Positions 24,783 through 38,900 of a stretch of DNA of 64,000 nucleotides are shown here, one piece after another. The stretch lies in the NCBI RefSeq assembly GCF_000004195.4, contig NC_030677.2:60394222-60458221 (forward strand), given 5' to 3'. The stretch comes from Xenopus tropicalis (Eukaryota; Chordata; Amphibia; Anura; Pipidae). The notes below the pieces were generated by a model. It did not search any database. It was not told where the DNA came from and saw only the letters and a program-made list of their open reading frames with translations. Position 1 is the stretch's first letter, and every line of letters begins with the position of its first letter. The position numbers were made by a program, and so were the translations under genes.

Positions 24783-27700
24783 GTAAGTGTCCTGACTGCT
24801 GGAAACTCTTCATGTTGGGAGCCTGCTTCTTTAATTCCCTTCCTGCAGTTTTATCAGGGGCCCAGAGGTAAAGGTCCCCCCACCCAATTAATGTTATTTT
24901 GCACAACAAACAACAATGTCAACTTTCTAAGGACCCAAGAATTAGTGTAGAATACATTCTGTAATTGCTATTGGTTATTATAGGAAGCAGTTGCGCTGCA
25001 TTAAAGGGGACGAGGGAGATCCAGTCTTAATATCATGGGAACCCATTCTGGGTTCTGATGCACATGTGCCATAACCAAACAGCACGTCTTGTTACCATAA
25101 CCATATCATTTTTATGCTTTCTAGTGAGATTAGTAGTAATGTTAAGGTTAAAATAACTAAAGGGGTGGTTCACCTTTAACTTAGCTTTTAACATGTTATA
25201 GAATGTTCTGTTCCTAGCAACTTTGCAATTGGTCTTAAATATTTATAGTTTTTGCCTTTCTCTTTTACATCCTTCCAGGTTTCAAATGGAGGTCAATGAC
25301 CCCCAAAAATATTGCTCTGTGAGTTTACAATTTTATGATTATTCTTACTTTTTATCTCTTATCTTTCTATTAAGGTCCTTTCTTATTTATATTTCAGTCT
25401 CTGCCTGGTTGCTAAGGTAAACAAGACCCTAGCAACCAGATAGCTGCTGAAATTCCGACCTGGAGCACTGTTGAACGAAAAGCTAAATAATAATAAAAAA
25501 AAACCTACAAAAAAAAAAAAAATGAAAACCAATTGCAAATTGTCACAGAATATCAATGTTGACATTGTACTAAAAGGTGATTTAAAAGCGAACAACCTCT
25601 TTAAAGGGATTCGGTCATGATTTTTATGGTGTACATTTTATTTCTAAATTACACTGTTTACATAGAAAATAATTCACTCTACCATTTAAAATTTTATTCT
25701 TGAACCAACAAATGTATTTTTTATTAGTTGTAATATTGGTTGAGTAGGCAGCCATGTCAGTGCATTGTGCCTGAGTCTGAGCTTTCAGAGAGCCAGTGCT
25801 ACACATTAGAACTGCTTTCAGGTAACTTATTGTTTCTCCTACTTCCATGTAACTGGAGGAGTCCCAAGCCAGACTTGGATTTCTTACTATTTAGTGCTAT
25901 TCTGATACCTACCGGGAGCTGCTATCTTGATACCATCCCATTGTTCTTCTGATCGGCTGCTGGGAGGAGGGTGGGGGCGGGATATCATTCTAACTTGCAG
26001 TAAAGTGTGACTGAAGTTTATTAGAAGTCACATGGCTGTGGAACCCTGGGAATTGAAGGTATGGCAATGTGAAATTTCAAAAAAATCTGTACTTCAATGA
26101 GGATTCTGCTGGAGAATCTCTAATAACATGCGTTTCCCATGTCAGTATTCCTTTAAATATTCAGCTTTAATGAGTTATTGGCAGAGCAGGGTGCAAATTT
26201 CAAAAAAACAGGCACAAGCCACCATCTTTTTCACATTTTGCATCCTGCCTCTTCCCCACCCCTAGTAAGCTTCTGATGGAACAGGTTTTTAGACTTCAGA
26301 ACGGAACACAAGAACCTGTGCTTTCCCCATGAATACAGCACATCCTGCAATTGGCAGTGCTGTACCCATGAGGGATGGACTGGGGAGGGCATGTATATGT
26401 CTCCCATCCTACCCTCTAAGATGCATGTCATTCATATGCGCAAGTTTGGGAGCGCTGTTGGCACACAGAGCAAAGTAGCCTTGTGCCCACCAGCTCTGCC
26501 CCTTACCCCAGAGTTTTATTCTAGTGCAAGGTGCAGACAGTGCAGTGCTACAGATGCAAGTGCTGGGTTAAAGAGCATCTCTGGCACAATGGTTAATAGC
26601 CCCTCTGGTGTTTTGATTGCTGCATTGAGTTTCTGCCGCCTCTGCAAGACCCTCGCCCGGAAGAATTGTAACAGCAGCACAGAACTTGTTGTCCAGGTGT
26701 TTATAGAACTTTCTTGATATGGATACTCCTGTGCACTTCTGAGAGTATGTTTGTAATCAGCCCGTAGTATGCATATTTCATAACCTCTCACCTCACTGTA
26801 GCTAGCAGTATGTGGAAAAACTAGAAATGAAAATTCACAGTAATGACGTGCAAAAGCCTAACAAACAATGCACAGGCATTTCTCTGTACCAGTTGTGGAC
26901 ATAGTATGGGATCAGGATTAACGGGCCATTGATAATGAGCACTGTTGCTTGTAAGATGCCTTGCATCATGTTACATCACTTCCTGGGAAAAGCAGTGGAA
27001 TGGCGTTCTCTATGCTGCCACAGCAGCCGAAAGCAAAGTAAGGTTCAGTTCAAACACGAAAGCCTTTTATTTATATCCCCTGTATCCCACCAACAATCTT
27101 TCAGGTTACACATTTATGAATATTACAATAAATACTTCTTTGTGGGGCCCTGCAGATGAGCAGGTGTATGCAGTGGGAATGTAAAGTAAATCCTTTGTTC
27201 CCTTTGAATTTTTTCATAGTTTTTCATACAGAATAAAAACTCATTCCTATGATATTCTTGGAAGCATATTTATTAATGGGTGAAAGTTTTACTATTTGAT
27301 AAATACAAATTTAAAAATCCCATAGGAATGAATAAAATGTGGCTAAGTTTTTATGTATTAAGCTCTAAACTCATATTTTGATAAATCTGCCCAAAGTGTT
27401 ATATCAGGGCTGAATAACTTGTACCCAGCAGCTAGTGCTGAACTGTAGCTAAATTTTCTTGGGGCAGTTGGAAGTTGTAGTACAACATCAAAGAGCTAAA
27501 GACTAGATCATGATTTATGGAGTTCAGACAGGGTGTTTTCCAGGGTTTCCACTACCAAGGACAGCCCTGGGTCTCTGTATGGCATGCTGTGGTGGTGATT
27601 TTCAGTCCAAGTACTTTTCAAACAGATACTTACCAAGTGCTTTTATACAGACCATTAAATTCCGAGTTATAGTTATATTGTATGTTATTTCATTACAGTG

Positions 27701-30700
27701 AGCACTGACCTTGTGTGGGGGATACATTACTTTTGAATGAGTTTATTACTTTTTAACCAAACCTTTTGACAGCTTGCACGCTTGTCTTAGCCAGACCCAA
27801 TAACATCCAGGGAAAAGATGTTTAACCTAATTTTCTGCCATAGTCATTAGTCAGAACAGCAGAGCATATAAAACCACCAACCATTAGCACTTTAGCAGCA
27901 ACCATTTTTAAAAAAAAATATTGTTATAATAAAATGGGCGGGTACTGGCATGAAACTGCTGTTATTATAAGGAGTGACTACCCTTATAGCCAGGATTTTT
28001 GCAGGCAATGATATGTTAGCCAGTAGCAACGCTGTTGCTGACTGCTGGTTACTGGGCAGATCAGGCAGAGTTTCAGAAGCTAATAAACTAACTTTAACCT
28101 TTTGAATCCCACCAGTACTTCTCCCGGATGCCAAATGCCTCTTGCTGTTTCATTTAGATCTAATTGGTTAGTATGGATTATTATTCTGCTGCAAAATTAC
28201 ACGCATATTTGTGAATTTACCCTCTGACTGAATTTTTTCAGGTCTGCTAAATGAGTCCCTCTAGTCTGTTTTCAGCCTTAAAAAAATGCACTGTAGAAAA
28301 GACTAAATAAGTATGTGTTTTTAGTTGGAATTTTCCATCACTATGTCATATACTGTAAAGCCTTCCACTGTAAAGGCCATTTAATTTTGACATTGTGGGT
28401 AATTCCCTACCCCTGGCTGCAATAATTTGGCACAGCTTTTCCTGTCACTGAGTTATTTTCCAGTAGAGTTTCTCCCTAATTATCCACTATCTGCTTCACT
28501 GGCTCTCAAAGTTTCACTCAGCCAGTTTCAGTTCCCACTTTCTAATTCTCTTTTACAAACATAGTTGTGTTTTGTGTAATATAGGGTTTTTTTTTCCAGA
28601 TGCACCAAAATACAATTTTTGGATTCTCCTTATTCAAAAAAAAAAAAAATACATTGTGATTGTACCTCTTTTTCTTCACTGAGAGCCAGACACGTAATTA
28701 TGGGAACCAGACCCTACAACTGCTGGGGTGACCTGTAGTTCTATAGGTCTAGAACCAAACCGAAGGAGGCTGTAAAATTATTTTTCTGTGGGGCCCTGTA
28801 ACCTGTAGTAATATTTAGCTATAATGTATTTTAGGTTAGATTTTTCTTGTTCAGGAGTAAGAGTCAATTGCAGAGACAACCCTTTCCCAAATAACTGGGG
28901 CTACTCTGTTAGGGCCCCAATTAAAGGTGTGATCAGATTAGGGCTGCCAGTCTGTAGCTATATAAGAAAGTATAAGAGTGGATCTTGGCACTTTACTGCT
29001 TGAGTATGCAGTTACAGGCAGTAATGGATGTTTAAATGAAGACATCTCTGAACTTCAGCACCCAGCTATTAGCTATAGCTATTCAAGCCCTGGGGATGTC
29101 TCACTTGTTTGGCCTTGTTGGAGCTGCTTGACCAGTTTGCATTCTGTTTGGTTTGCCACCAGTGCTGTAAGTTAGTCACGTGGAAGTGAAGGCACGACTG
29201 ATCCTGCGTGATGCCAAATGTTATGTCACAGTTTTAAAAGCGGAAATAGTTTGTGACTGATTTGTTTATGCACAACCTGTTTAGACAACATGCAGTTTTA
29301 GGTATGTTTGTAACATGTGACTTCCATTATGGTATTAACCTGGGCCCCAAATGGGTTTAAAGGCTGACTCTCTGTCAGGTAATTAAAACAGTAGGGTTGT
29401 AATAACATGTTGTACGCCACTTTACAATGAGATAATAACCAACAGGTAATAACTTACAATACAACAGGTATTTAGGGAGTGTTTAGAGATACACATAGTA
29501 AAATACATGAACAGTTATTTATTATGCTGGTGTCCTGGCAGCATGACTGTGATCGCTGGGGACAGCAGGATGACCTTTTCAAACTGCTTCCTGATGGGCC
29601 ATGTATACACAGATTGGTGGGCAGTATAGGCAAAATCAACCAAACTGCCCAAATCAGTGGATGTTTTGGAATCTTAAAGCAGGCCATACATAGGTCCAAT
29701 GTGTGCAGCCTATATTTGACCACAAAAGGGGTTGACATTAAGGGCAATAGGAATAAGACCCATGTCCTGTTGCTTCCAGGTCAGCCTGTGATGGATGGCA
29801 TGCATCTCTTAAAATACAGGAAAACGAATTTCCTTTGTCACAGGGCTGCTATAAACATGCAGCTAAAGCTGCCTTATTCTACTCACCACTCATTTGAATG
29901 ATCGATCACCAGTGGGCACATGAGGCAGCAACCGCATTAAAGTCACATACACTATCAGTCTGCCTAGGAAATTGGTACAACATTTCCTCTTGTTACATGT
30001 TAGAGCCTTGGTGTTGCTGTAACTGCAAGTTGTGTCTGTAATCCCTGTACACATGTAGCATGTGAGTAATAGACTTTTCTCTATGTTCAGTTGAGCTTTT
30101 TGGGATTCCAAAACAAGGTGTAGCTAAATGCACTGTAGAGTTTGTCTATAGCAGCTTTACTGCGTATAACACCTAGAACTGACACTTATCTTCTTTATAA
30201 GAGTGTCACTAATATATATATAGATCAGTATTGTTCTTAAACTCCTTGTAAAGGCTGAACCCTTTCCATATAATTTGTCTCTTGTCACTTAATAGACAGG
30301 AGAAGCATCAGGGTTTCCCAAGGTGTAAAACTTGCTGTAATATGGAATTTCTGAACACCCCTGAATTTGTGTTGGTAGCTTGCAGCCCATTATTCACATG
30401 ACAAAACATGTCACTCAGACTATCACTGCATTCATAATAGAATACTTCTCATTTTATAGCAGCAATGGCAGACCGGATTCATTAGCATGTTATCATATGC
30501 TTTATAGGAAGTGGCACTCATTGCTACAATTCTAAGAAACTTGTGACAAATTAAGGCCGGACAGCATAGTAAGAGATGGTTGTGTCTAATACATATTAAA
30601 TGTAAAGTAGTTTGCTTATTCCTCAAAAAACAACCAACCCTGTATTCCAGTACTCAGTGCTGTTGTGTTCATTTCCATGCATCATTCAGTTGATAGGGTC

Positions 30701-33700
30701 CGAACCTGGCAACTAGAAAGCACGCTGATTGTAGTTCCTTAGTTGCTGTTTTATTATTGATTCTACAAAGTATTTAGGCACTTTCCTGCTTATCAGTCTT
30801 TTCGACTGTGGAACAAATCAATGGTTGCTAGGTCAGATGCGCTAAGTAACCAAATGGATAAGAATCTCTTTGGGGGGGAACTGGTACCAGCGAACACAGA
30901 CAAAGTTATCCTGGTTTCCTTTCAGTATGTGAAATCAAGTATGTCTATATAAATAACATATTTATATTTATTTCTGGAAGTTCATATAGTGTTTATCTAA
31001 CTTAACTACATAAGCCCACTAAATAAGCTATTTTCAAGTGGGGGTATAATTTCCTTTTCCAATTCTTTAAAATTGACTGTAAATGAAAAGTTACTAAAGA
31101 GTGATGTGCAGAAATAGTCTTGGGGTAGCTGCTATTTATGCAAGTATAACAGCTAATGTCAGTGTTATTGTTAGTCGGTTGCAATTTTATTTGGCTCAGA
31201 TTTTAGCTTGCATGAATTATCAATAAACTATATTAATAGAGTTATTGTTGGCAATTTACCACTGTATTAGCAAATGTAATTATGGCCAATTAATATCAGT
31301 TATTTTAATTGTATATTACATATTAGCATTAAATTCACTGGTCATATTAAAAACAGAAACATGTCTGACCCATTTATTCATTTCTCATAATGCCACTCTG
31401 CAGGTGGTGATAGACGTTGCAGTAAATGTTGGTGTGGCTAGGCAGTCATTCTGGCATTAGACTTTTATAATCCTTGCAAAAAAACTTTTGGGTGGATGCA
31501 ATAATAGGCGAAAACATTAATGTGCACACAAAAATATGTAATTGGAGAAATGATTGCAGTTTAGTAAACCTGCATTGGTTTACTACGGGATGGTAGTAAA
31601 GAGGCACCTCCGTAAGTAGCAGGGCAACTTGTGAATTTGAATTAGGAAACTCTTTTAAAAATAATGCCCTGAACCTGATTTATGTGCAGGCGAGACCCTT
31701 TTATAAATAAGGGAATGTTTGACTGGATGCAGTTTACTAAAGTAGGAGACTTGGACACAGTGTAGTATCAATAAACACATGCATAGGGCCAGATTCAATT
31801 CAGTGAGAAAAAGATTTATCACATGAAAACTCATGGTTGAGTTCAGAAAAACTTATCTCACGTGAAAACACTATTAAAGTCTATGGGGAAAAAAAAACTA
31901 GAATCAAATTAGGAGAACATTTTTTACTCCTCCAATTGAATCTCACCCATGAGTTTTCATGTAATAAACCATGAGATATGAGCACTTTCATATATTTGTG
32001 CTCAGCACTGCTCAGTCCTTCCTGCCATCTGTTCTGATTTGGGTGCTGCTGCCACTGTTGACACAGGGGTACCCTGGAGCTACCGCCACCTAGAGAACAA
32101 GTGGTAGCTCCAGGCTTCCCTCAGCGCCCTGCATCAATAGGCGCAGCACACTTGTGTCAAATGAATAGGGTACACATGTCATGATGCCAGGCTGACTTAG
32201 AAAATATTCAGCGCTACTGTGCCCAATTTGCACATCACAGTTACAACCATTTCAGCAAATCGGATGCAATTGTGGTAGGTGCAGCACAATATGGTCAAGA
32301 GAATCACCCATTTGCTTCTGCAATAACGCCTTAATTCTGGGAAAAAACACTGTAGTGTGGCGAAAATATGTCAGTTAAGCTTGAAATTGCACTTTGCATA
32401 CTGTGTCAAGATAAGTAAAAGCGCCCTACTTTGGTGAATTGTATCTCTCCAGATCTGTGTTTGACCGACATAAGAGGAGCAAAATTGGAGTAAGGATAAA
32501 AAGGTGTCGGGTTTAATGAAAACAATAGGGAAGAGGGGAATTATGTAATTTGTGTTACACACATTTTGGTTTTGCTTTTATGTTCTTAATACTTCTTTTA
32601 TTGTTTCTTTAAAACATAGGGCAATAAAAACATGGTTCATTAGATTACTTCTAGTAAAAAGTGATTTATAGCTTGGGGATCTGGAATATAAAGGGAGCTT
32701 TATGCATTTTATTTTTTATGTTTAAACCAAATCCTAGCAAAATGTAGAGTTATAAAACACGTGTCCTTAGCTACATAACAGTTTCTTTATGAGAAATCAC
32801 AATTTTTGTAGAACAGAACATTCATCCTAAAATAAAGAGAGGAACTGAATATGGAAACTAAACATTTCTGTCTCATATTCACAGAAAACTGCACTGTGGC
32901 TTCTTTTGCAGGGGCACAATAACAGCCATTTTCCCTCTTCACAAATTCATTTTTTATTGGAGTAATAATAATCGCCTCTGGGCACCGTGTTTAGAGGACA
33001 GCCATAGGAATATCTCTATGAAGCAAGTTGAGGTGTTGGGGTAGTGCTAATTAAGGATGTTGGAGTGTTGTTGTCAAAAAGCTTTTACATATACGGTAAG
33101 TCAGTAACAGACATTTGGTCATTTTTTTATGGGTGCCAAATCTTCATTATTACCTCTCTTACTGTTCATAACTAGAAACCACATTGAAGCAGCTTTGCAA
33201 GAATGATGAGCTAATGTATTGTTGATGCTTAGAGCAACTGAAAGAGAAAAGACTGAATGCAGAATGCCATTATTGATCTGAATGAGCCTAATTTTATCTG
33301 TACATTAATAAGCTGCCTTTTGCCGTGGCGCGTCTCCTTTCTCATGTGACCTTGGAGGCCATTATCTTTAAGCTCATTCTATATTTCCCAGTGTAGATAT
33401 CTGAAAAGATTATCTGCCAGCTAATGAACACCATTATCTGCATTCCCAGCTTGACAAAAAGCAAGTGAAGTGACCACTTAAGTTGGTCCGCTTGTTTGGC
33501 AAGGTTGCTAAAGGAGCAGCTCTGGGCCCAATTTGACCATCCATGTACAGGGCTAAATCAGACTGATACCAGGCCACAGATGCAGGCATTTTGGCACCAC
33601 TTTGTGGTAGGGCCATTTACAGTATGTCTGCTTCTAATCCTAACTGTAATCTTGAGAAATTAACATTAGTTCAATAAAAATCAATTTTGCTTGTTCCATA

Positions 33701-35849
33701 AGATCTGTAAGTGCAGTGTTAATAATGAGTGTCTTTTGGGAGTCTGGGCAGGGTAAATGCACCTGTTCAGCTTGGTACCCCTTTGGAAGCAGTCAGGATA
33801 GATACCTCAGTCCTCAGGTTGATAACCTCTAGCTTGAGATTCCTACAGCCGACTGTGGAGCAGGGTTGAGATACTGCCCATCTCCTATGTCTTAAACCGT
33901 GGCCCTATGCTGAGGCAACATTGCCTGTATGGAAGGATACTTCCTTTCCCATGGTGGAGCTGAGCTGTTCTTGCTTTCTTCCCACTCTATCTCACTCTCC
34001 TAGAGAGTGCTCTTACAAGAGTAACTATCTAACTGGTCCTCATTCACGGGGTCCCTGTCCCCGATTTCCCCAGAGTATAGGATGGGTACTCTAGGGCAAT
34101 AAGGCTTTACTGGGGCCTATTCTGATCCCAGGCTATTACATGGGTGGACCTTCACCTTAGACACAGAGGCAGCCAAAAAGGGAGCCACTTCCTCCTGCTA
34201 AACACTATATTGGAGTGCAAGGGGTGTGATCAACCATATAAACCAATAAGGTATACAAAAGGGTTGAACTAGATACATGGGTCTTTGCCCAGTAACAGCA
34301 GAACTAAGGAAGTAGTAGGGTTTAAAGCCATAGGGGCATATTAACCGTATGGTTCCCTACATATATACACTCTAAACCAATACAGGTATGGGACCCATTA
34401 TCCAGAATACTCGGGACCTGGGGTTTTCCAGATAAGGGGATCTCAAACCTTAAGCCTATTAAAAAAATAATTTAAACATTAAATAAATCCAGGAGAATTG
34501 TTTTGCCTCCAATAAGGATTAATAATATCTTAGTTGGGATCAAGTACAAGGTACTGTTTTATTATTACAGGGAAAAAGAAAATCATTTTCAAAATGTGAA
34601 TTATTGGATTAAAATGGAATCTATGGGAGATGGCATTTCCGTAATTTGGAACTGTCTGAATAATGGGTTTCCGGATAAGGGGTCCGGTACCTGTACAATA
34701 ATTGGGTGCTAGATCAAAACATGTAAATACCTATAAGAAGGACTAGCATACCAGGTCACATCAATATCTTGTTTTTATTTACCATGCAATCCAACGTTTC
34801 AGTCTTTATCAAGGTCAATATATAAATATATAATAATATAAAAAGTCCAAGGGGATGTACTACAGTAACCCCCAACAACAGCTTGCCTGTGTACATGTGA
34901 ATAGCACTGTATTTCATAAAACCTGAATACTCAGCCTGTTAGTTAATTGCTGATTAACTGCCAATGCACCCATTATTCCTAGGTCTATATTTCAATGATA
35001 ACTATCTTGATTTGATGACTTATGAAAAAAAACTTAGCTTCTAGGAGTCCAGCAGTCTCCCTTTCTATTACCATAGCATAACAATCCTATGCAAGGAATA
35101 CTGTCATGGGAAAACATGTTTTTGTTAATCAGTTAATAGAGCTTCTCCAGCAGAATCCTGTATTGAAAATTTTTCAATTATATTTAATTTTGAAATTTCA
35201 CATGGGGCTAGCCATATTCTTCATTTCCCAGGGTTCCCTCAGCCATGTGACCTGTGCTCTGATAAACTTTAGTCACACTTTACTACTGAGCTGCAAGTTG
35301 GAGTGATATCACCCCCCTTCCCCATCAGCCGATCCGCAGAACAATAGGAAGGTAGCAAGATAGCAGCTCCTAGTAGATATCAGAATAGCACTCAATAGTA
35401 AGAAATGCAAGTCTGGCTTGGGACTCCTCCAGTTACATGGGAGTAGGAGAAACAATGGGTTACCTAAACGCAGTTCTAATGTGTAGCGCTGGCTCCTTCT
35501 GAAAGCTCAATGGACTGACATGGTGCCTACACACCAATATTACAACTAAAAAAATACATTTGTTGGTTCAAGAATAAAGGTTTAAATGGTAGAGTGATTT
35601 ATTTGCTATGTAAACAGTGTAATTTAGAAATAAAAATAATGACAGAATAAAGGATATAATTTATTAGCATATGCCCTGGAACAGAAGACCAATGCTGCCA
35701 CCAGCCAAACAAACAGATTGAATGGCCAAATTGGATAAGACCTGAACACTCAACCTGTTAGTTTATTGCTGATAAACTGACCAATGCACCCCATCATTTC
35801 TAGGTCTGTACCTCAAAGATAACTATCATGATAACATTTGTGATATATA

Positions 35850-35925
<76 letters not shown>

Positions 35926-38900
35926 TATTTTAGCAGAATTAAAATAATAGTATCATAATAGCTTTATTTCTGTAAACAAAGTGTTCTGGCTATTATGTTA
36001 GACATTTGTTTACTCCAGCCTTTATAGCTTACTGTTTCTAATATAACTAACTATATTAGAAACAGTTTTGATTTTGCACAGCCTCTAGTTACCCAGTTTC
36101 ACTTTAATATTGAACTGTTCCTTTGAGCAAATTTATTAACAATTCACATGTTCCCATTTTGTGCAATTTCCATGGAAGCTTCATGTTTTGCTTTGTTTTG
36201 GTTTTTTTAGGGTTGCTTGTGGGAACGCTGGATGTTGTCTTGGATTCTAGTGCAAGGGTTGCACCTTATCGCATCCTGTATCAGACACCTGACTCTCTGG
36301 TATATTGGACCATTGCGTGTGGTAAGGAAATTTGCTCACCAGATTATTTGACTCTGGCAAGTGTGGTATTTGATACTTTAATTTCTTTTGCATGATGTGT
36401 GTATAGTGTAAGCACCCGCTGTGTATATACAAGGTAGCTGGAGGCCACATTAAGAACCTAAAGAGAGAAAAAGCTTTCATTTTATTAATAATAAATATAT
36501 TTGTAAGCATTTTTAGTGTGCAAAAAATGTTTATGTTCAGCAACATGTACTGGCAATTAGTCTGGCCATACATGGGTAGATCAGCTCATTGGGTGAGTTG
36601 ACAAAACAAACCAATCATTCACTGATTTGGCCATCCAAGTGGTGGATCAGTTCAGGCTTGGTGGGCTGGCCCAAGGATCAGTGACATGGAAGGGAAGAGC
36701 ATGCAGTAGAAACAGACAACATGCACAGGTCAATGTGGTCTTTGCTCAGTCAAGTGTAAACTGCATTGTGATATACATCTACTGTTACAATTTTATTGTT
36801 CTTGTTACTTTTTATTACTTATCTTTCTATTCCGACCAATCCTATTTATATTCCAGTCTTTCATTGCAACTTTACCTTAGCAAGTCCCTGGTTGCTAAGG
36901 TAACTTGGACCCTAGCAACCAGATAACAGCTAAAATTCACACAAGAAATCCCACAAATAATAATAAAAAATGCAAACCAATTGCAAATAGTCTCAGAATA
37001 TTGCTCTCTACATAATATTAAAAGTTAACTCGAAGGTGAACAACCCGTTTTAATTTGAAAAGCACTGCAGATATATAACTGGACAATATATAGAACATAT
37101 ATAGTACAGGTATCGGACCCCTTATCCGGAAACCCGTTATCCAGAAAGCTCCGAATTACGGAAAGCCCGTCTCCCATAGACTCCATTTTAATCAAATAAT
37201 TCAGAATTTTAAAACTGATTTCCTTTTTCTCTGTAGTAAGAAAACAGTACCTTGTAATTGATCCCAATTAAGATATAATTAATCCTTATTGGATGCAAAA
37301 CAATCCTGTTGGGTTTAATAAATGTTTTATTTATTTTTTAGTAGACTAAAGGTAAGAAGATCCAAATTACGGAAAGACCCCTTATCCGGAATACCCTTGG
37401 TCCCGAGCATTCTGGATAATAGGTCCTATACCTGTACTATACATACTATTCTATCTAGTACAGGTATATAATATAAGATCCGTTATCCAGAATGCTCAGG
37501 GCCTAAGGGTTTTTCAGATAAAGGACCGTTCCATAATTTAAATCGGCAGACATTACGTCTGCTAAAAATCACTTAAATAAACGTAATAGGATTGTTTTGC
37601 CACCAATATGGATTCATACTTCATTCAGTTACCATCAAATACAAGGTACTGTTTTATTATTACAGAGAAGAAGGAAATCGTTAATAAATAATACATTTTA
37701 TTTTTTTAGAATAATTTGTTAAAAATGGACTCCATGGGAGATGGTCCTTCTGTAATTTGGAGCTTTCTGGATAACAGGTTTCTGATAAAGAATCCTAGTA
37801 TAAGGAACAACTTTAACAAATAGATGGAATTAGGCAAGCAGTGGGAATCCTGTCATGAAGTTTAATACAGTAATGTACTAAGCCAGATCATCTCAATATA
37901 CTGTGCCAGGTCATGGAATATCTCTGCAGTAAAGCCAGTGATTGGTGTTATTCAACCAGATGTCTGGAGGCTTCAGTTATATGTGGGAGTGACAGTGTTG
38001 TGATTGCTGAAATCAAATAAAGATGTAATGTTTTCTAATGGTTCAATTAATTAGTTCCATTTCTTTCCATGTGGAATAATCCATATTGCAGTTGTAGAAT
38101 TTCAATTGTTTTTCTCTGTTTTTTTAGGAGGTTGCCGAAGGGAGGTAACAGAGCACTGGGAGTGGCTGGAAGTTAATTTGCTGCAGACCCTCTCTATATT
38201 TGAAAATGAAAATGACATCACAACATTTGTGAAAGGAAAAATCCAGGTGCTTCTCTTTTTCCATTTTTGTGTTTAGTCTCTGCCATGCGTATAATGTGAT
38301 ACTAAGAAATTGCTTCCTTTTGTGCCTGAAAACAATGCATAGTATTGAATACCATCCAACATCATTGGATTATTATACATGCAGAACTTTCTTTTTTCTC
38401 ATATTAGTGCAAACTGATACATTTCATGCTTCAGCACTGGCATTTTGCCCCCATTTCTTAATATATGTGTTTGCACAGAGCAGATCTTACCCAGAATATG
38501 TCAGTCATTTCAGTCAGATATTGTGCTATTAGGCCACATCAATGATGGCACCAAAGACAGATTGATTGGATTTCAACACAGAGGTGTGGGATCACGCAGT
38601 CCTCAGTTAAATGATAACCTTATATGCTTTATTGGCTCATCTTTTGGCCTGTTGTTCTCATCCACCAAATGATGGCAGTAGATTTAAAATAGGCCCTGAC
38701 ATTTCAGAACACTGAGGCCCAATAAATAGTGACTGTCTGTGGAATCTCACCGCAAGCCCTCTGGCATTTGCCAAAATCTACAGATTGCCAGTCTGGGTCT
38801 AGAAGTAAGATTTCTTATAAAGGGGACCCTTAAATATACAGTGGCTTGCAAAAGTATTCGGCCCCCTTGAACTTTTCCACATTTTGTCACATTACAGCCA

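Noticed and set aside
33725..34340. Possible LTR or processed element in intron 1
   Set aside because: Composition differs from its surroundings, but I found no paired terminal repeats, target duplication or coding frame.
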